Source: Roseibacillus sp.
GTDB taxonomy: Bacteria > Verrucomicrobiota > Verrucomicrobiia > Verrucomicrobiales > Akkermansiaceae
DNA length: 64,000 nucleotides
NCBI GenBank assembly: GCA_028821775.1
Contig: JAPKFB010000011.1
Location: 31,468-95,467, forward strand
Direction of reading: 5' to 3'
In this document: positions 27,549-36,270 of the stretch, one piece after another
Layout of the letters: the number at the start of each line of letters is the position of its first letter
Position numbering within the stretch: the stretch's first letter is position 1
Notes under the pieces: model-generated
The model's database searches: none
What the model saw: the letters and a program-made list of their open reading frames with translations, nothing else
What the model was told of the DNA's origin: nothing
Program-made: the position numbers and the translations under genes

Positions 27549-28001
27549 TCAGGACTTGGGCTGGATCACAATGCGCTTGAGGCGCTCGTCGCTCCGGGGC
27601 GAGATGGTTTCGATCTCGTCATCGTCCACCAGCGCATTGTGAACGATGCGTCGATGGTAGGCATTGAGAGGGCGCATCTTCATCGCCTTCCCAGATTCCT
27701 TCGCCTCTTCAGCGAGCTCTTTGGCGGTGGCGATCAGGCACTCTTCCTCGCGCACTCGAAATTGATCACAATCGACCCGAATGCGCGGCGGATCCTCCAT
27801 CTTCTTCTGGAGGATGCGATTGACAAGATACTGCAGATCGTCGAGACGGTCGCCATGCTTCCCGATCAGGAGCTGGCTATCTTCGGTCGTAATCTTAAGA
27901 GAGGGACCTTCCTCGTTGTCTTCCTCTTCAATCGTCGCCGAGAACCCCAAGTGGGTGACCATGTTTTCAAGAATTTGGTGAGCTGCGGAAAGCGCTTCCA
28001 T
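27549..28001 (-). CDS. jag: KH/R3H RNA-binding protein Jag (KhpB-like)
   Basis: This 150-residue protein has a KH domain with the GxxG loop in LLIGKHGDRLDDLQYL (about 43-58) and an R3H domain with RPLNAYHRRIVHNAL (about 108-123). The longer Jag N-terminal domain is absent, giving a short form. It binds RNA and in other bacteria affects cell-envelope functions with KhpA. It follows yidC, as in most bacteria, with about 195 bases between. Confidence 0.95.
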   Translation of the reverse strand: MEALSAAHQILENMVTHLGFSATIEEEDNEEGPSLKITTEDSQLLIGKHGDRLDDLQYLVNRILQKKMEDPPRIRVDCDQFRVREEECLIATAKELAEEAKESGKAMKMRPLNAYHRRIVHNALVDDDEIETISPRSDERLKRIVIQPKS

Positions 28002-28197
28002 GTCTGGAGTCTAGTTCGATCAATTGAGCCGTCAACGCATCTCGGAATGGAGCGCAAAATAGACGAAAGGCGGGAAGCTAGGCGGTTTGTTGAAATCGAG
28101 TCCGCAGATCAGAGTGAACTGCTGCCACTCGCAGGGGAAGATCACGACTAGGCCTCCAAAAACCACCTCCTTCTCGTCCGGTCCGCCTCGAACGCAG

Positions 28198-30078
28198 CTA
28201 GCCCCCGGTGCGCGGACGGTTCTTCTTGGGCTTCTTGGGATCGGGGCCGCCCATCTGCTTTGCACGCTGGGCCTTTTGCGCCTTTTTGGCTTCCTCGGCC
28301 CGGGCCGCCATCTTCTGGAAGAATCCCGCTCCCCCGGCCTTTTTCTTTTTGAGCTCAGGCTCGGGAAGGCGTTTGGTGATGAGCATTTGCCCGATGGCAA
28401 AGATGTTCGATGTCGTCCAATAGAGGGCGAGCGCGGAGGCGAAGTTGTAACAGAAGAAGAAAAAGATGATCGGCATCATCATGAAGAGCCGCCGCTGCAT
28501 CTTGTCGCCGGTCTTGGGAGTGAGCGACATCTGCAAGACCATGGTGACCGCCATCACGATGGGGAGCAGGTTCACGCCATTTCCAAGGAAGGGCAGCGAG
28601 AACGGAAGATGGTAAATGGTATCGGGCTGAGACAGATCCTCCACCCAGAGGAAGGACTGCTGCCGCAACTCCACCGCATACATCAGCATGGTGTAGAAGC
28701 CGAAGAAGATGGGAATCTGCACGATGAGCGGGAGACAACCGCCGAGCGGGTTGATCCCATACTCGCGGTACATCTTCATCATCTCCTGGTTCATCCGCTG
28801 CGGATCGTCCGCATACTTCTCCTTGAGATCCTTCATCTCCGGTTGCAGCTTCGACATGCGCTTCATGGCGCGCGTCGACTTGTTCTGGAGCGGCCACATC
28901 ACCCCCCGGATGATGACGGTCAGCGCAACGATCGCCCAGCCCCAGCCCCACGCCGGAGCCATCGGCCCAAAGATCCACGAGTGCAGGACATTGAGGAGCC
29001 AGTTGAGGAACCAGCTGATGGGACCCAGCCAGCCATAGTTCATGACATCGCCCCGTCCCTCGCCCGTCTTACGCAGCACGAGGTTGCTCTTGGGCCCCAT
29101 GAAGACTTCGAAGGAGATCGGAAATTCACTGTTCGCGGCCAAGGTCTCATCCGGCAGGCTCATCCCCATGCGGATTGCTTCCGCCGCTAATCCCCCGGCT
29201 GGTTCAGGCAACCGAACGGAATCACGGAACCCCCAAATTTCCGCGAGGTACGGAGTGTCCGGTTCAACGATGGTGGCGAAGAATTGGTTGTTCACCCCCG
29301 CGAAGCCGAGGCTCCCGGCATCTTTTTCGTAGATGGGCTTCTTGCCTTTCTTGAACTTGGCTACCGGGTATTTCTTGTAGTCGTCATCCTTGCGATAGAA
29401 GAGGGTGGTGTGACGATCAGGCTCGCCTTTCCAGAGGGGAGTCGCGGAGCCGGCGAAGATTCCGTAGTCCTTGAGGTCAATCTTGTCGTTGCCCCCATTG
29501 ATGAAAACGATCTTGAGATTCAGGAGGTAGGAATTGCCGGCCTCCGTGTCGTCGACCAGAGACCAGATCTTGCGAACAAACAGCTTGTCGTTGATCTGCC
29601 CAAAGAAGGTCACGCTCGTGGCACTGCTCTTTTCTTCCTGGTACTTGTAAATGACATCGAGGTACTCGTCGGGGTCGGTGGTGAGTCGCCCCACGGGCTC
29701 CTCTCCGAAACGATTGAGACGGACTAGATTCTCGCTGTCGCCCACCGCAAACTGATCGATGAACTCGGCATACTTCACCCCTCCTCCGTATGTCGTGAAG
29801 GCAAAAGTGGTATCCTTGGTCCGAAGTTCGATGATCTGCTCTTCGACCACCGGCTCTGGCGTCGGCACCGGCACCGGGGGAGCATCGGGATTATCCGGAT
29901 CGGGGACGGTGCCCACCACGGGATTGGCCTTCGCCTTCTTTGCTTCTTTCGCTTCCCGCTCCGCCTCCTGCTCCTGCTTCTGCTTCTGCAGCTCTTCACG
30001 GTTCTTCCCCATGAAGTGCCAGTTCACGGCAAGTCCTAAGCAGCAGAGCGCTAATACAATCCAAGCTTTCCGGTCCAA
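28198..30078 (-). CDS. yidC: Membrane protein insertase YidC
   Basis: I favour the TTG at 30078, giving LDRKAWIVLALCCLGLAVNW as the first helix and starting seven bases after yidD stops. An ATG at 30180 would add 34 non-membrane residues. The protein is about 626 residues. After a coiled, Lys/Glu-rich linker and a Pro-rich stretch comes the large periplasmic beta domain. The conserved insertase core follows (about residues 370-610 with five helices): WAIVALTVIIRGVMWPLQNK, then GGCLPLIVQIPIFFGFYTML. It inserts proteins into the inner membrane with or without Sec. The C-terminus is long and rich in Lys and Arg, as seen in ribosome-binding YidC. Confidence 0.94.
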   Translation of the reverse strand: MDRKAWIVLALCCLGLAVNWHFMGKNREELQKQKQEQEAEREAKEAKKAKANPVVGTVPDPDNPDAPPVPVPTPEPVVEEQIIELRTKDTTFAFTTYGGGVKYAEFIDQFAVGDSENLVRLNRFGEEPVGRLTTDPDEYLDVIYKYQEEKSSATSVTFFGQINDKLFVRKIWSLVDDTEAGNSYLLNLKIVFINGGNDKIDLKDYGIFAGSATPLWKGEPDRHTTLFYRKDDDYKKYPVAKFKKGKKPIYEKDAGSLGFAGVNNQFFATIVEPDTPYLAEIWGFRDSVRLPEPAGGLAAEAIRMGMSLPDETLAANSEFPISFEVFMGPKSNLVLRKTGEGRGDVMNYGWLGPISWFLNWLLNVLHSWIFGPMAPAWGWGWAIVALTVIIRGVMWPLQNKSTRAMKRMSKLQPEMKDLKEKYADDPQRMNQEMMKMYREYGINPLGGCLPLIVQIPIFFGFYTMLMYAVELRQQSFLWVEDLSQPDTIYHLPFSLPFLGNGVNLLPIVMAVTMVLQMSLTPKTGDKMQRRLFMMMPIIFFFFCYNFASALALYWTTSNIFAIGQMLITKRLPEPELKKKKAGGAGFFQKMAARAEEAKKAQKAQRAKQMGGPDPKKPKKNRPRTGG

Positions 30079-30085
30079 AACAGTT

Positions 30086-30388
30086 TCAGTAAGTTGAGTT
30101 GCGGGCGCCGTCGGGCTTGTGTTCTTCGCAGGTCTCCTGCGAATCAAACTGAGCTCCCTTGACGGGCGGGACGGGGTCATAACCGCAGCTACCCCATGGA
30201 TGACAGCGTAAAATCCTACGAATGCCCATCCAGCTCCCCTTCAGCGACCCGTGCCGCTCCACCGCTTCGAGGACATAGTTCGAGCACGTGGGGTCATAAC
30301 GACAAATCCCCCCCCCGGACAAAGCCCGCAAAATTGGGCTAATCAGGCGCTGATAGCCTCGAATGCCAAGCCGAATCAGGATCTTCAT
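30086..30388 (-). CDS. yidD: Membrane protein insertion efficiency factor YidD
   Basis: Starting at the ATG at 30388, the product is about 100 residues: [20 protein letters not shown], then the family's [15 protein letters not shown] with three conserved Cys and [17 protein letters not shown]. YidD assists YidC-dependent insertion. The ATG is one base after the rnpA stop (TGAGATG), and yidC follows at once. The C-terminal tail (about 20 residues) beyond the core is longer than in E. coli and reads like read-through sequence. Confidence 0.95.
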   Translation of the reverse strand: MKILIRLGIRGYQRLISPILRALSGGGICRYDPTCSNYVLEAVERHGSLKGSWMGIRRILRCHPWGSCGYDPVPPVKGAQFDSQETCEEHKPDGARNSTY

Positions 30389-30389
30389 C

Positions 30390-30743
30390 TCAGGAGGGAT
30401 CGCGCAAGATTCCGAGCTGCTGCGCCAGACGCAGCCAGTCGGCCTCAAGTTGCAGAAAGCTAGCCTCGCTCGCCCGGTGACGAGCGACCATTACAAGATA
30501 ACGGCCCATTTGCAGTTTCTCGCCGTGCTTGCTGATGATGGAGCGCAGGCGGCGGCGGATCTTGTTGCGCGTAACGGCATTGCCCACCCGGCGCGAGGTA
30601 ATGAGCCCGATTTTCAGATCCTTGATGGCGGGATCGAGCAAAGTTGCCATCAAGAAATAACGACAGGCGGTCGATTCACCCTCTTTTCGCACAGACGCGA
30701 ACTCATGGCGCCGACTCATGCTCATTCGGCGCGGTAGCTGCAT
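30390..30743 (-). CDS. rnpA: Ribonuclease P protein component
   Basis: This 117-residue basic protein carries the RNase P motif [18 protein letters not shown] (about 53-70). It binds the catalytic RNA to mature tRNA 5' ends. It starts 30 bases after rpmH; Met7 is an alternative start. It lies in the usual rpmH-rnpA-yidD-yidC order. Confidence 0.95.
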   Translation of the reverse strand: MQLPRRMSMSRRHEFASVRKEGESTACRYFLMATLLDPAIKDLKIGLITSRRVGNAVTRNKIRRRLRSIISKHGEKLQMGRYLVMVARHRASEASFLQLEADWLRLAQQLGILRDPS

Positions 30744-30773
30744 GGATCGATGGCGGTCCAGCCGCCGGAGCAG

Positions 30774-30959
30774 TTACTTCCCGTGCTGAACGGTGTGTCG
30801 CTTGTAATGGAGCTCTGCGCCCTTGGGCAGGAGACGCTTACGACCCTTCCGGCGTCGATTCTTGAGGATCCCACGGCCAGCCTTAGTGGCCATGCGGGCC
30901 CGGAAGCCGTGTTGGCGCTTGCGGACTCGTTTGGAGGGTTGGTAAGTGCGCTTACTCAT
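30774..30959 (-). CDS. rpmH: 50S ribosomal protein L34
   Basis: The 61-residue product starts [20 protein letters not shown] and contains the universal L34 core through about residue 44. It has a C-terminal extension of roughly 17 residues ([18 protein letters not shown]) not present in E. coli L34. It heads the rnpA-yidD-yidC-jag unit. dnaA, which usually lies just upstream of rpmH near the origin, is not in the 5' flank. Confidence 0.95.
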   Translation of the reverse strand: MSKRTYQPSKRVRKRQHGFRARMATKAGRGILKNRRRKGRKRLLPKGAELHYKRHTVQHGK

Positions 30960-31105
30960 TATTCTAGGCTGTTTTGGGCGCGATCAAGGACGCGGGGGGC
31001 GGGAGACTAGCCAGAGGTCGGTGGTTGTCAATGCGTCAGGGAGCATTCTGCGCTTAAAACCCCAAAAAACTGACTAGGCCTCCTTCGCCTGCTAGCCACA
31101 AAGGG

Positions 31106-31596
31106 ATGTTCCGGTCCTCCCCAGCCCGGAATACCCTTGAACCTAAGGTCCACGACGAACCGACGACCATTGAGGATTTCCCGGATCTGACGGGCCTCGT
31201 GATCGAGCTCATGGAATTGCAGCAGGATCTCACCCCGAACCGCGAGGCCCAGGAACGAGGAGTTCTCCTCATCCTCGAAGAACCAAGCCGAGGCCGGATT
31301 TTTGTGCTCCGCAGCGGCGATCGAATCAGCGGTCTGGTCAACCTCCTCTTTACCAATTCCATCGCAGGGTGAGGATTAGTGATCCCCATGGAGGACATCG
31401 TGGTCCACTCCGATCATCGGCGGCAAGGCCTACCGCCCTCTCCTCCTCAAACACGTGGTTTCCTTCGCCGAAGCAAAAACATTTTCGGAGGATCACCTTC
31501 CTCACCGATAAAATGAGCCCCCCGTCGCAGGAATTCTTCTCGAGACCTCAATTCGAATCCTCCCACCTGATCCCGATGAGGCGCTTGCTAGCTTAG
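31106..31596 (+). pseudogene. Frameshifted GNAT acetyltransferase gene
   Basis: Three plus-strand frames join into one GNAT-type protein. The first has EDFPDLTGLVIELMELQQDL, then RIFVLRSGDRISGLVNLLF. A shift near 31370 moves reading to GLVIPMEDIVVHSDHRRQG, the acetyl-CoA-binding region. A second shift near 31430 leads to LLLKHVVSFAEAKTFRRIT, then FLTDKMSPPSQEFFSRPQF. At least two frameshifts break it, and the Q/R-x-x-G-x-G/A loop falls at the second break. Either real decay or assembly errors could explain this; the first is favoured because neighbouring core genes are intact. Confidence 0.75.
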
Positions 31597-31622
31597 GCTT
31601 TTCACATAACATCCTTTACCCC

Positions 31623-31889
31623 ATGGCTGTGCTTCAACCCCTTGCTATCGCTGCTGCCGACTTGTTGGCGCTCTCGATGGTGGCGGTGCTCAGCTTTGCC
31701 CTTGGCATGATCGTGACCATCCTTTTCGTGATGGCTCGCAGCGGAACCAGGCCCCCTGACATCGATATCGAGTTCCTCGAGGAGGAAGAAGAAGGAGAGG
31801 GGTCTCACAAACTCGAAGCCCGCGGCGAACTACCAGCCGAAGCGCCCCGCGAATTGTGGGAGCTCGATCCCGATTGGTGGAAGGCGTAG
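31623..31889 (+). CDS. Small single-pass membrane protein, unknown function
   Basis: This 88-residue protein has a strongly hydrophobic N-terminus (about residues 5-39: PLAIAAADLLALSMVAVLSF) followed by an acidic stretch (EFLEEEEEGEG) and an ending LWELDPDWWKA with aromatic residues. It looks like a short membrane-anchored protein of the sort conserved in related bacteria, but I know no function. A good ATG start and clean codon use support it. Confidence 0.65.
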   Translation: MAVLQPLAIAAADLLALSMVAVLSFALGMIVTILFVMARSGTRPPDIDIEFLEEEEEGEGSHKLEARGELPAEAPRELWELDPDWWKA

Positions 31890-31960
31890 GAGCCACCGGC
31901 TCTTCTCGATGAGCTCTCCTGTAACTCGGGCCTCCTGAAAAGTAGGCTCCAGCCGACACC

Positions 31961-33163
31961 CTACTCCCCAAGCAGGAAGCGACAGGCCTGATCCACATCC
32001 TTGTCGCCCCGTCCCGAAAGGTTGGCGATGATCACGTCCCTGGCGGGTAAGTTGGGCGCAACTTTCGAGACGTAGGCAATCGCGTGCGAGCTCTCGAGGG
32101 CGGGAATGAGCCCTTCCGTTTCGGAAAGCTCCTTGAATCCAGCGAGAGCCTCGTCGTCGGTCGCGTAGGTGTATTCCACCCGCCCGAGCTCTTTCAAATA
32201 GGCGTGCTCGGGACCGATCGCAGCGTAGTCGAGCCCTGCACTCACCGAATGGGTGAGCTCGATCTGTCCGTCCTCGTTGGCGAGCAGCCAGGTCTTGGTC
32301 CCCTGCAACACGCCGAGTTTGCCACCCTGAAAACGAGCGGCATGCCTTTCAGGAACGATTCCCTCCCCACCGGCTTCCACGCCGACCATCCGCACCTCCT
32401 CGTCTTCAAGAAAGGGATGGAACAACCCGATCGCATTCGATCCTCCGCCCACACAGGCCACCAGAAGATTTGGAAGGCGGCCCTCTGCCGCCAGGATCTG
32501 CCCGCGCGCTTCCACGCCGATCACCCGGTGGAAGTCCCGGACCATCATGGGAAAGGGATGCGACCCGAGGGCCGATCCGAGAATGTAGTGCGTCGTCTCC
32601 ACCGTGGCAGTCCAATCCCGCAAAGCCTCACTCACGGCCTCCTTGAGAGTCGCCTGCCCGGCCGTGACCGGAACGACCTTGGCCCCCAGGAGATGCATGC
32701 GCTTCACATTCGATGCCTGGCGATCCATGTCGACCTGCCCCATGTAGACCGTGCAGTCCAAGCCGAAACGCGCACAAACCGTGGCAGTAGCCACCCCATG
32801 CTGACCCGCGCCAGTCTCTGCGATGATACGCTTTTTGCCCAACCGGCGAGCCATCAGCGCCTGCCCGAGGGCGTTGTTGATTTTATGGGCGCCGGTGTGG
32901 AGGAGGTCCTCCCGCTTCAGGTAAACCTTCGCTCCACCCATCTTTTCGCTCCAGCGCTCAGCGAAATAAAGAGGCGTGGGGCGTCCGCAGTAGTTGGCGA
33001 GCAGGTCCTCGAATTCCCTCTGAAATTCAGGGTCCACTCGCGCGCGCTCATACTCCTCCGCCAGCTCCAACAAGGGAGCCATGAGCGTCTCGGGCACAAA
33101 CATGCCACCGAATTGACCAAAGTGACCGGTGGCGTCTGGAACGGAGGGCCTCTGCGAACTCAT
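31961..33163 (-). CDS. trpB: Tryptophan synthase beta chain
   Basis: Starting at [20 protein letters not shown], the protein is 400 residues. It has the PLP-binding Lys94 in [32 protein letters not shown], the glycine-rich phosphate loop [14 protein letters not shown] and the C-terminal SGRGDKD. TrpB joins indole and serine to make tryptophan, in a complex with TrpA. trpA is not adjacent in this window; bioD is the upstream neighbour. The longer frame to 33277 lacks family similarity. Confidence 0.97.
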   Translation of the reverse strand: MSSQRPSVPDATGHFGQFGGMFVPETLMAPLLELAEEYERARVDPEFQREFEDLLANYCGRPTPLYFAERWSEKMGGAKVYLKREDLLHTGAHKINNALGQALMARRLGKKRIIAETGAGQHGVATATVCARFGLDCTVYMGQVDMDRQASNVKRMHLLGAKVVPVTAGQATLKEAVSEALRDWTATVETTHYILGSALGSHPFPMMVRDFHRVIGVEARGQILAAEGRLPNLLVACVGGGSNAIGLFHPFLEDEEVRMVGVEAGGEGIVPERHAARFQGGKLGVLQGTKTWLLANEDGQIELTHSVSAGLDYAAIGPEHAYLKELGRVEYTYATDDEALAGFKELSETEGLIPALESSHAIAYVSKVAPNLPARDVIIANLSGRGDKDVDQACRFLLGE

Positions 33164-33280
33164 GGCGGAACGCTGCCACCTTTCCGCGAAGTGGGCAAGA
33201 GGAGGAATGGGAAGTCGGATGGGACCGGGTCCAAGACCTCTCCGAGTTCCGCCAAATCGCCAGCTCCGGCCTTCCAACCT

Positions 33281-33922
33281 TCAGGACTTCACCCGCGCGA
33301 CCAACTCATCCTCCAGCCAGTCCTGTCCCGGCATAAGCTCCACGAGGAGAGGCCCCTGGAGCCTCTCCGCGAGAATCGCGCGGTTGGTCACCATGGCCAC
33401 ATCACGCTCCTCCACGAGGTGATTCATGACCAGCGCAGCGAGCGTCAGTCCCCGATCTCGAATGGCATGCTCCGTGAGCAGGGAATGATTGAGCATCCCG
33501 AGTCGATTGGCGGCCACCAGAATCACCGGCCACCCGAGCGCCTCGCCCAAATCCGCAAAGGTCTCCTTCTTGGTGAGGGGAACCTCCCAACCGCCCACTC
33601 CTTCCATCACGATCAGCTCATGGCGCGCCGCCAAGTCCTCGGCGTGGGCGCAATATTCCGAGAAGGCCACCGGTTTGCTCTCCAGTTCGGCCGCCACCGC
33701 CGGCGCAACCCGGGCCTGGTACCAGACGGGGTTCACAGCTTCAATGGGCTCTGCACTCTCCGCAGCGGCGAGGAGCAATTGCGCATCGGTTCGCTCGCCA
33801 CAGCAAACCGGCTTGTAGCCCACCGCATCGATGCCGGCTTCGCGCAGCGCCTTCACAAGCAGACACGCGAAGTAAGTCTTGCCGACTCCCGTGTCGGTTC
33901 CGGTAATAATCAGATGAGCCAA
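33281..33922 (-). CDS. bioD: ATP-dependent dethiobiotin synthetase
   Basis: This 213-residue protein starts MAHLIITGTDTGVGKTYFAC with the P-loop GTDTGVGKT at 8-16, and has YKPVCCGERTDAQ and the active-site region EGVGGWEVPLTKKET. It closes the ureido ring of 7,8-diaminopelargonate to dethiobiotin, using ATP and CO2, in biotin synthesis. Other bio genes are not in the window. It precedes trpB by about 118 bases. Confidence 0.95.
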   Translation of the reverse strand: MAHLIITGTDTGVGKTYFACLLVKALREAGIDAVGYKPVCCGERTDAQLLLAAAESAEPIEAVNPVWYQARVAPAVAAELESKPVAFSEYCAHAEDLAARHELIVMEGVGGWEVPLTKKETFADLGEALGWPVILVAANRLGMLNHSLLTEHAIRDRGLTLAALVMNHLVEERDVAMVTNRAILAERLQGPLLVELMPGQDWLEDELVARVKS

Positions 33923-34003
33923 GGTACCGCGAAGTTGAACGCCCGCCCGCCGCTAGGGCAAGCACCGAACCCAAAACCCCGAAGACGGAACAGAACCCAT
34001 CCC

Positions 34004-34117
34004 CTACGGCTGTTTCTGCACCGCGGGATCACCATCGGCACTGCCACCCGTTCGCAGGTGATCGTCAATCAGAAACCAAAGTGCGATCGCCACCAGGAGC
34101 GATGCTATTTTCGGCAT
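34004..34117 (-). CDS. Possible 37-residue CdaR/YbbR-like membrane peptide overlapping cdaA
   Basis: In a different frame from cdaA, the ATG at 34117 gives MPKIASLLVAIALWFLIDDH and then a short polar tail, ending at 34004. It overlaps the last 53 bases of cdaA. The hydrophobic motif K-I-A-S-L-L-x-A-I-A-L-W-F resembles the N-terminal transmembrane anchor of YbbR/CdaR proteins, normally encoded just after cdaA. The extracellular YbbR repeats are absent. It could be a real reduced partner, a decayed cdaR, or chance overlap. Confidence 0.4.
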   Translation of the reverse strand: MPKIASLLVAIALWFLIDDHLRTGGSADGDPAVQKQP

Positions 34118-34907
34118 CCAATTTTTCCCGCACCATCTCTTCAGTATCTTCTTGCTCATCGCTTAGGAAAATTTCTTCGAGCCGCTTGCGAAACTCATCA
34201 TCACCCATGTTGCGCTCGATCTTGCCATCGATGCAGATCGAGACCGCTCCGGTCTCTTCACTCACCACGATGGTGACCGCATCACTCTCTTCAGTCAGTC
34301 CAATCGCCGCGCGGTGACGCAGCCCCAACGAGCGGTCACGAATCTCACTCTGACTCACCGGAAAGACACAGGAGGCCGCCACGATGCGTTCGCCCGCCAG
34401 GATCACGCCCCCATCATGGAGGGCCGTCTTGGGATGAAAAATGGTCAGGGCCAGCTCCGAGGACATCACCCCAGTGATGGTGACTCCCGTCTCCACGTGT
34501 TCCTTCAGACCGATGGTGCGCTCGATCGCAAAAAGAGCCCCGAAGCGCTTCTTGGAAAGTTGCCAAACTGCCTCGCTCAAAGTATCGAGGAACTGCTCCT
34601 GTTGGGTGGTGTTGAAGGAAAACAAGCGGGAACTCCCGAGACGCGCGAGGGCGTTGCGCAATTCGGGTTGAAAAATAATGAGCAGGGCAAGGGCGGCCAC
34701 CAAGGCTGCGCGGGTGATGATGAACCCGATGACCTCAAGCTGGAGGAGCTGCGAGGCGAGGGTCAACGCCACGAAGATGATGGCCAGACCAACCAGGATG
34801 CGGGCCCCGCGAGTGGCTTTGAAGGTGCGATAGGCTTGGAAGATGAAGACCCATAAGATCAGGATCTCCACCGCGCTTCGCCAATGCTCTTGCAAAAACT
34901 CTAACAT
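34065..34907 (-). CDS. cdaA: Diadenylate cyclase CdaA
   Basis: This 280-residue protein has three N-terminal transmembrane helices (about 10-25, 38-55, 60-80) and a DAC domain with the catalytic DGG at 165-167 (FHPKTALHDGGVILA) and RHRAA at 197-201. It makes cyclic di-AMP from two ATP, and so controls potassium balance and cell-wall homeostasis. The usual glmM is not next to it. Its stop overlaps a small membrane ORF. The start has no alternative that keeps the helices. Confidence 0.95.
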   Translation of the reverse strand: MLEFLQEHWRSAVEILILWVFIFQAYRTFKATRGARILVGLAIIFVALTLASQLLQLEVIGFIITRAALVAALALLIIFQPELRNALARLGSSRLFSFNTTQQEQFLDTLSEAVWQLSKKRFGALFAIERTIGLKEHVETGVTITGVMSSELALTIFHPKTALHDGGVILAGERIVAASCVFPVSQSEIRDRSLGLRHRAAIGLTEESDAVTIVVSEETGAVSICIDGKIERNMGDDEFRKRLEEIFLSDEQEDTEEMVREKLDAENSIAPGGDRTLVSD

Positions 34908-35086
34908 TCCCTCGACCTCATCCTACCGCGAAGTGTTGTACAGGCAATGGTAATCGTGCGATTTTCGCAAAAGGGAGGTGCAATGAGATGGAAGCCTAGA
35001 GCATGCGACGACGTATAATCCCCTTCCCTCCCCATCTCTCACTCCCTAGCTTCTCCTTCACAATTCAATCTGCACGTCCTCTTCTC

Positions 35087-36262
35087 ATGAAACTCAAAAT
35101 GCTCCTGCCGTGTCTCCCCGTTCTTCTCTGGTCCGCTCAAGCCGCGGAACCAAAGTTCGAAGCCCAGACCATCGACCCCAACATCCTCATTGGCTACGGG
35201 CTGGCCGTCGGAGATGTCGATGGCGACGGCGATCAGGACCTCCTCCTCGCCGACAAGCGTGACTTCTGGTGGTACGAAAATCCGTCCTGGAAGAAGCACC
35301 TCTTTCACTCCTTCCACCAAGGCGCCGAGCGCAACAAGCTGCGGGACAATGTCTGCCTCGCCGCGCGCGACATCGATGGCGACGGCAAGGTCGAGGTCGC
35401 GGTGGGCGGCAATTGGAATCCGGGCAACACCGACAGCGAAAAGGAGTCCGGCTCAGTCCATTTCCTGGGCTCACTCGGCAAGGTGAAGCCGGTGCGCCTC
35501 CCCCATGAGCCCACCACTCACCGCATGCGCTGGGTGAAATCGGCCCCCAAGAAATACTCCCTCGTGGTCCTTCCTCTCCACGGCCGCGGCAACCGGGGCG
35601 GCGCGGGAGAGAATGCCGTGGCGGTTTTTGCCTATCATCCCCCAGCGGACCTTTCCGCCGGTTCGTGGAAGACCACCCTGCTCAACAAGGAGCTGCACAA
35701 GACCCACAACTTCGACAGCTTGGCGCCCGATGCCAACTCCCCTGACCACCTCGTACTCGGGGGAGGCGAAGGAGCCCGACACCTCCGCTTGCAGGGAGGA
35801 GAGTGGAAAGCAACCGACCTCCAACTCCCCGACATGAACGGAGGAGCGGGCGAGATTCGGATCGGACATCCCAACCTGAACAAGGGCCGGAAGTTCGTGG
35901 CGTGTATTGAACCCCTGCACGGAACCACCGTTGCCACTTACGTGAGCAACGACCAAGGCTGGACCCGCACGGTACTGGACGAGTCTCTCGCCCAGGGTCA
36001 CGCCCTCGCGGTCGCAGATCTTCTCGGAAGCGACAACCTTCAGGTCGTGGCCGGCTGGCGCAACAGGAACAAGGACGGCAAGGTCGGCATCAAACTCTAC
36101 GCCCAAGGCGAGGACGGAAGCTGGACCACCCACCTCATCGACGACAACAAGATGGCGGCCGAAGACCTCAAGGTCGTGGATCTGAACAATGATGGCAAAC
36201 TCGACATCGTCGCCTGCGGACGCTCCACCAAGAACGTCATCATCTACTGGAACAAGGGCTAG
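35087..36262 (+). CDS. Exported FG-GAP/VCBS repeat beta-propeller protein
   Basis: The ATG at 35087 gives MKLKMLLPCLPVLLWSAQAA, a signal peptide, while the frame upstream has no leader. The protein is about 391 residues. FG-GAP-type calcium motifs occur repeatedly: VGDVDGDGDQDLLLADKR, ARDIDGDGKVEVAVGG and DLNNDGKLDIVACG. Such propellers bind calcium and often bind surface glycans or proteins. The gene is convergent with folP, eight bases away. Function beyond export is unknown. Confidence 0.9.
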   Translation: MKLKMLLPCLPVLLWSAQAAEPKFEAQTIDPNILIGYGLAVGDVDGDGDQDLLLADKRDFWWYENPSWKKHLFHSFHQGAERNKLRDNVCLAARDIDGDGKVEVAVGGNWNPGNTDSEKESGSVHFLGSLGKVKPVRLPHEPTTHRMRWVKSAPKKYSLVVLPLHGRGNRGGAGENAVAVFAYHPPADLSAGSWKTTLLNKELHKTHNFDSLAPDANSPDHLVLGGGEGARHLRLQGGEWKATDLQLPDMNGGAGEIRIGHPNLNKGRKFVACIEPLHGTTVATYVSNDQGWTRTVLDESLAQGHALAVADLLGSDNLQVVAGWRNRNKDGKVGIKLYAQGEDGSWTTHLIDDNKMAAEDLKVVDLNNDGKLDIVACGRSTKNVIIYWNKG

Positions 36263-36270
36263 GCTAGGCC

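Noticed and set aside
32084..34276. A 730-codon plus-strand frame opposite trpB, bioD and cdaA
   Set aside because: It spans three recognised minus-strand genes and has no domain of its own.
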